Notes under the pieces: model-generated | The model's database searches: none | What the model saw: the letters and a program-made list of their open reading frames with translations, nothing else | What the model was told of the DNA's origin: nothing | Program-made: the position numbers and the translations under genes | Assembly: GCA_019423685.1 (NCBI GenBank) | Contig: JAHZAY010000024.1 | Location: 1-7,363, forward strand | Source of the DNA: Clostridiales bacterium | Lineage (GTDB): Bacteria; Bacillota; Clostridia; Oscillospirales; Ruminococcaceae | Length of the DNA stretch: 7,363 nt | Reading direction: 5' to 3' | Shown: piece after piece, positions 6,910-7,363 of the stretch | Layout of the letters: each line of letters starts with the position of its first letter | How positions within the stretch are numbered: the stretch's first letter is position 1

Positions 6910-7133
6910 GGGTTATTTCCTTTTTTATACCATTCTGTAAAATTTATCGTTTTTCTCTTTTCGCATTTTTTGCCCGTTAAAGCCTGCCCTTTTTCCTTTT
7001 CGCTTGCCTTTGATCCTGTACAAAATGGGAACACATCAAAAAAATTTCAATAAGCAATCGCCAGAATTGGGCTTATTTATGCGTTTCTTTTTCCCCGCAA
7101 GCAACGCTTGACACCAAAGAAAGCCCTCCTTGG
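6910..7133. other. Intergenic region between plsY and the divergent HTH gene
   Basis: No convincing gene is present here. The longest frames are about 50 codons, low in complexity, and have no Shine-Dalgarno. The plus strand is pyrimidine-rich from 6910 to about 7010. Short inverted repeats occur at 7009-7014/7035-7040 (TTTGAT/ATCAAA), 7049-7055/7071-7077 and 7098-7102/7106-7110 (CAAGC/GCTTG). A TTGACA at 7108-7113 has no acceptable -10 box at 16-18 bases. The stretch probably holds control elements for the two divergent units. Confidence 0.5.
7049..7077. repeat. Inverted repeat with 10 pairable bases per arm
   Basis: AATAAGC (7049-7055) pairs with GCTTATT (7071-7077), and AAT (7056-7058) can extend the stem with ATT (7066-7068) past a 2-base bulge, leaving a 7-base loop. 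The stem is AT-rich. Neither flank has a T-tract touching the stem, so it is a poor terminator. It could be a protein-binding site between the divergent genes. Confidence 0.4.
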
Positions 7134-7162
7134 TTGCCTTTTGCCGGCCCATTTGTTAGACT
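7134..7162 (+). promoter_or_regulatory. Possible promoter of the HTH gene
   Basis: A -35-like TTGCCT (7134-7139) and a -10-like TAGACT (7157-7162) are spaced by 17 bases, with TG one base upstream of the -10. Each box matches consensus at four of six positions. The start would fall near 7169, about 30 bases before the ATG at 7199. The -10 overlaps a 9-base palindrome TTAGACTAA (7156-7164), a plausible operator. Confidence 0.5.
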
Positions 7163-7184
7163 AAGAGCATCACTTGAGAGAAAA

Positions 7185-7190
7185 AGGAGG
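7185..7190 (+). promoter_or_regulatory. Ribosome binding site of the HTH gene
   Basis: AGGAGG lies 8 bases before the ATG at 7199 and fixes the start there. The next in-frame ATG, at 7205, would be 14 bases away. A full Shine-Dalgarno at this spacing indicates that a real gene begins here even though its frame soon closes. Confidence 0.8.
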
Positions 7191-7198
7191 CTTTCCTC

Positions 7199-7327
7199 AT
7201 GACAATGGGAGAAAAAATGCAGAAGCTGCGCAAACAGAAAAACTGGTCGCAGGAAACTTTGGCGGAAAAACTGGGCGTCTCCCGACAGGCGGTGTCCCTT
7301 TGGGAGCGCGGGGATTCACTTAGATAA
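7199..7327 (+). CDS. XRE/Cro-type helix-turn-helix regulator, truncated or interrupted
   Basis: The frame encodes 42 residues and then TAA (7325-7327). Residues 7-38 are a clear XRE-type DNA-binding unit. LRKQKNWSQETLAEKLGVS (10-28) holds the first helices, and SRQAVSLWERG (28-38) is the recognition helix with the usual W-E-x-G end. Members of this family normally continue with a Leu-Pro-Asp-type linker and at least two more helices, commonly with an extra C-terminal domain. Here the frame stops right after GDSL-R. Downstream of the stop the same frame stays open through 7363, the window end, encoding a segment with IPTLTFAQ. This suggests a premature stop or a small indel in a once longer gene. 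A genuine 42-residue mini-regulator, or poor sequence at a contig end, are alternatives. It is divergent from plsY and has its own ribosome site and possible promoter. Targets are unknown. Confidence 0.7.
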   Translation: MTMGEKMQKLRKQKNWSQETLAEKLGVSRQAVSLWERGDSLR

Positions 7328-7363
7328 AGATACCACACCATTCCCACGCTGACTTTTGCTCAA

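Noticed and set aside
7009..7040. Inverted repeat TTTGAT/ATCAAA with a 20-base gap
   Set aside because: The arms are only 6 bp with a long gap in an AT-rich region; this is easily expected by chance.
6903..7052. Plus-strand frame of about 49 codons starting at the ATG at 6903
   Set aside because: There is no Shine-Dalgarno, it starts inside the plsY promoter, and the Phe/Leu/Pro/Ser-rich product reflects the pyrimidine-rich tract.
7108..7113. Consensus TTGACA upstream of the HTH gene
   Set aside because: At 16-18 bases downstream there is only TGGTTG-like sequence, not a -10 box. The TTGCCT/TAGACT pair fits the gene start better.
6910..7198. Riboswitch or small RNA in the plsY upstream gap
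   Set aside because: I could not find conserved riboswitch cores, T-box motifs or a small RNA with both promoter and terminator.

Overview
The window looks like ordinary chromosomal DNA from a Gram-positive Firmicute, most likely class Clostridia. The signs are strong purine-rich Shine-Dalgarno sites of the GGAGG type, compact sigma-A-style promoters, a divergent topoisomerase IV pair of a type I associate with gut Clostridia, and acyl-phosphate-dependent PlsY. Base composition is close to half GC. I cannot place the genus from sequence alone.

Five full-length genes lie on the minus strand in two transcription units, and one short gene on the plus strand sits at the right edge. Read in the direction of transcription, unit 1 is plsY (6858 to 6184), a GNAT-family acetyltransferase (6169 to 5705) and gpsA (5668 to 4652). 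A promoter at 6881-6909 precedes it and a strong intrinsic terminator at 4615-4645 follows it. Unit 2 is parE (4463 to 2478) then parC (2336 to 93). It has its own extended -10 promoter at 4501-4530 and a terminator at 57-91 directly after the parC stop. A second hairpin with a T-tract at 13-36 points the other way and probably ends a plus-strand gene beyond the left edge, so parC would have a convergent neighbour.

Unit 1 is a phospholipid-entry module. GpsA reduces dihydroxyacetone phosphate to sn-glycerol-3-phosphate, and PlsY puts the first acyl chain on it. The GNAT gene between them has no obvious link to lipid synthesis. It starts at TTG, and its Shine-Dalgarno overlaps the plsY stop codon. 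Unit 2 encodes the two subunits of a topoisomerase IV-type enzyme that decatenates chromosomes.

The 6859-7198 gap separates plsY from a divergent plus-strand helix-turn-helix gene with good start signals. That reading frame stops after 42 codons, just past the HTH, and then stays open in the same frame to the window end. It may be a broken XRE-type regulator.

I see no CRISPR array, insertion sequence, tRNA or rRNA. Nothing here amounts to a new system. The items most worth a second look are the interrupted XRE gene, the structured 53-base element between parE and parC, the TTG-start GNAT gene inside plsY-gpsA, and the alanine at the main quinolone-contact position of ParC.
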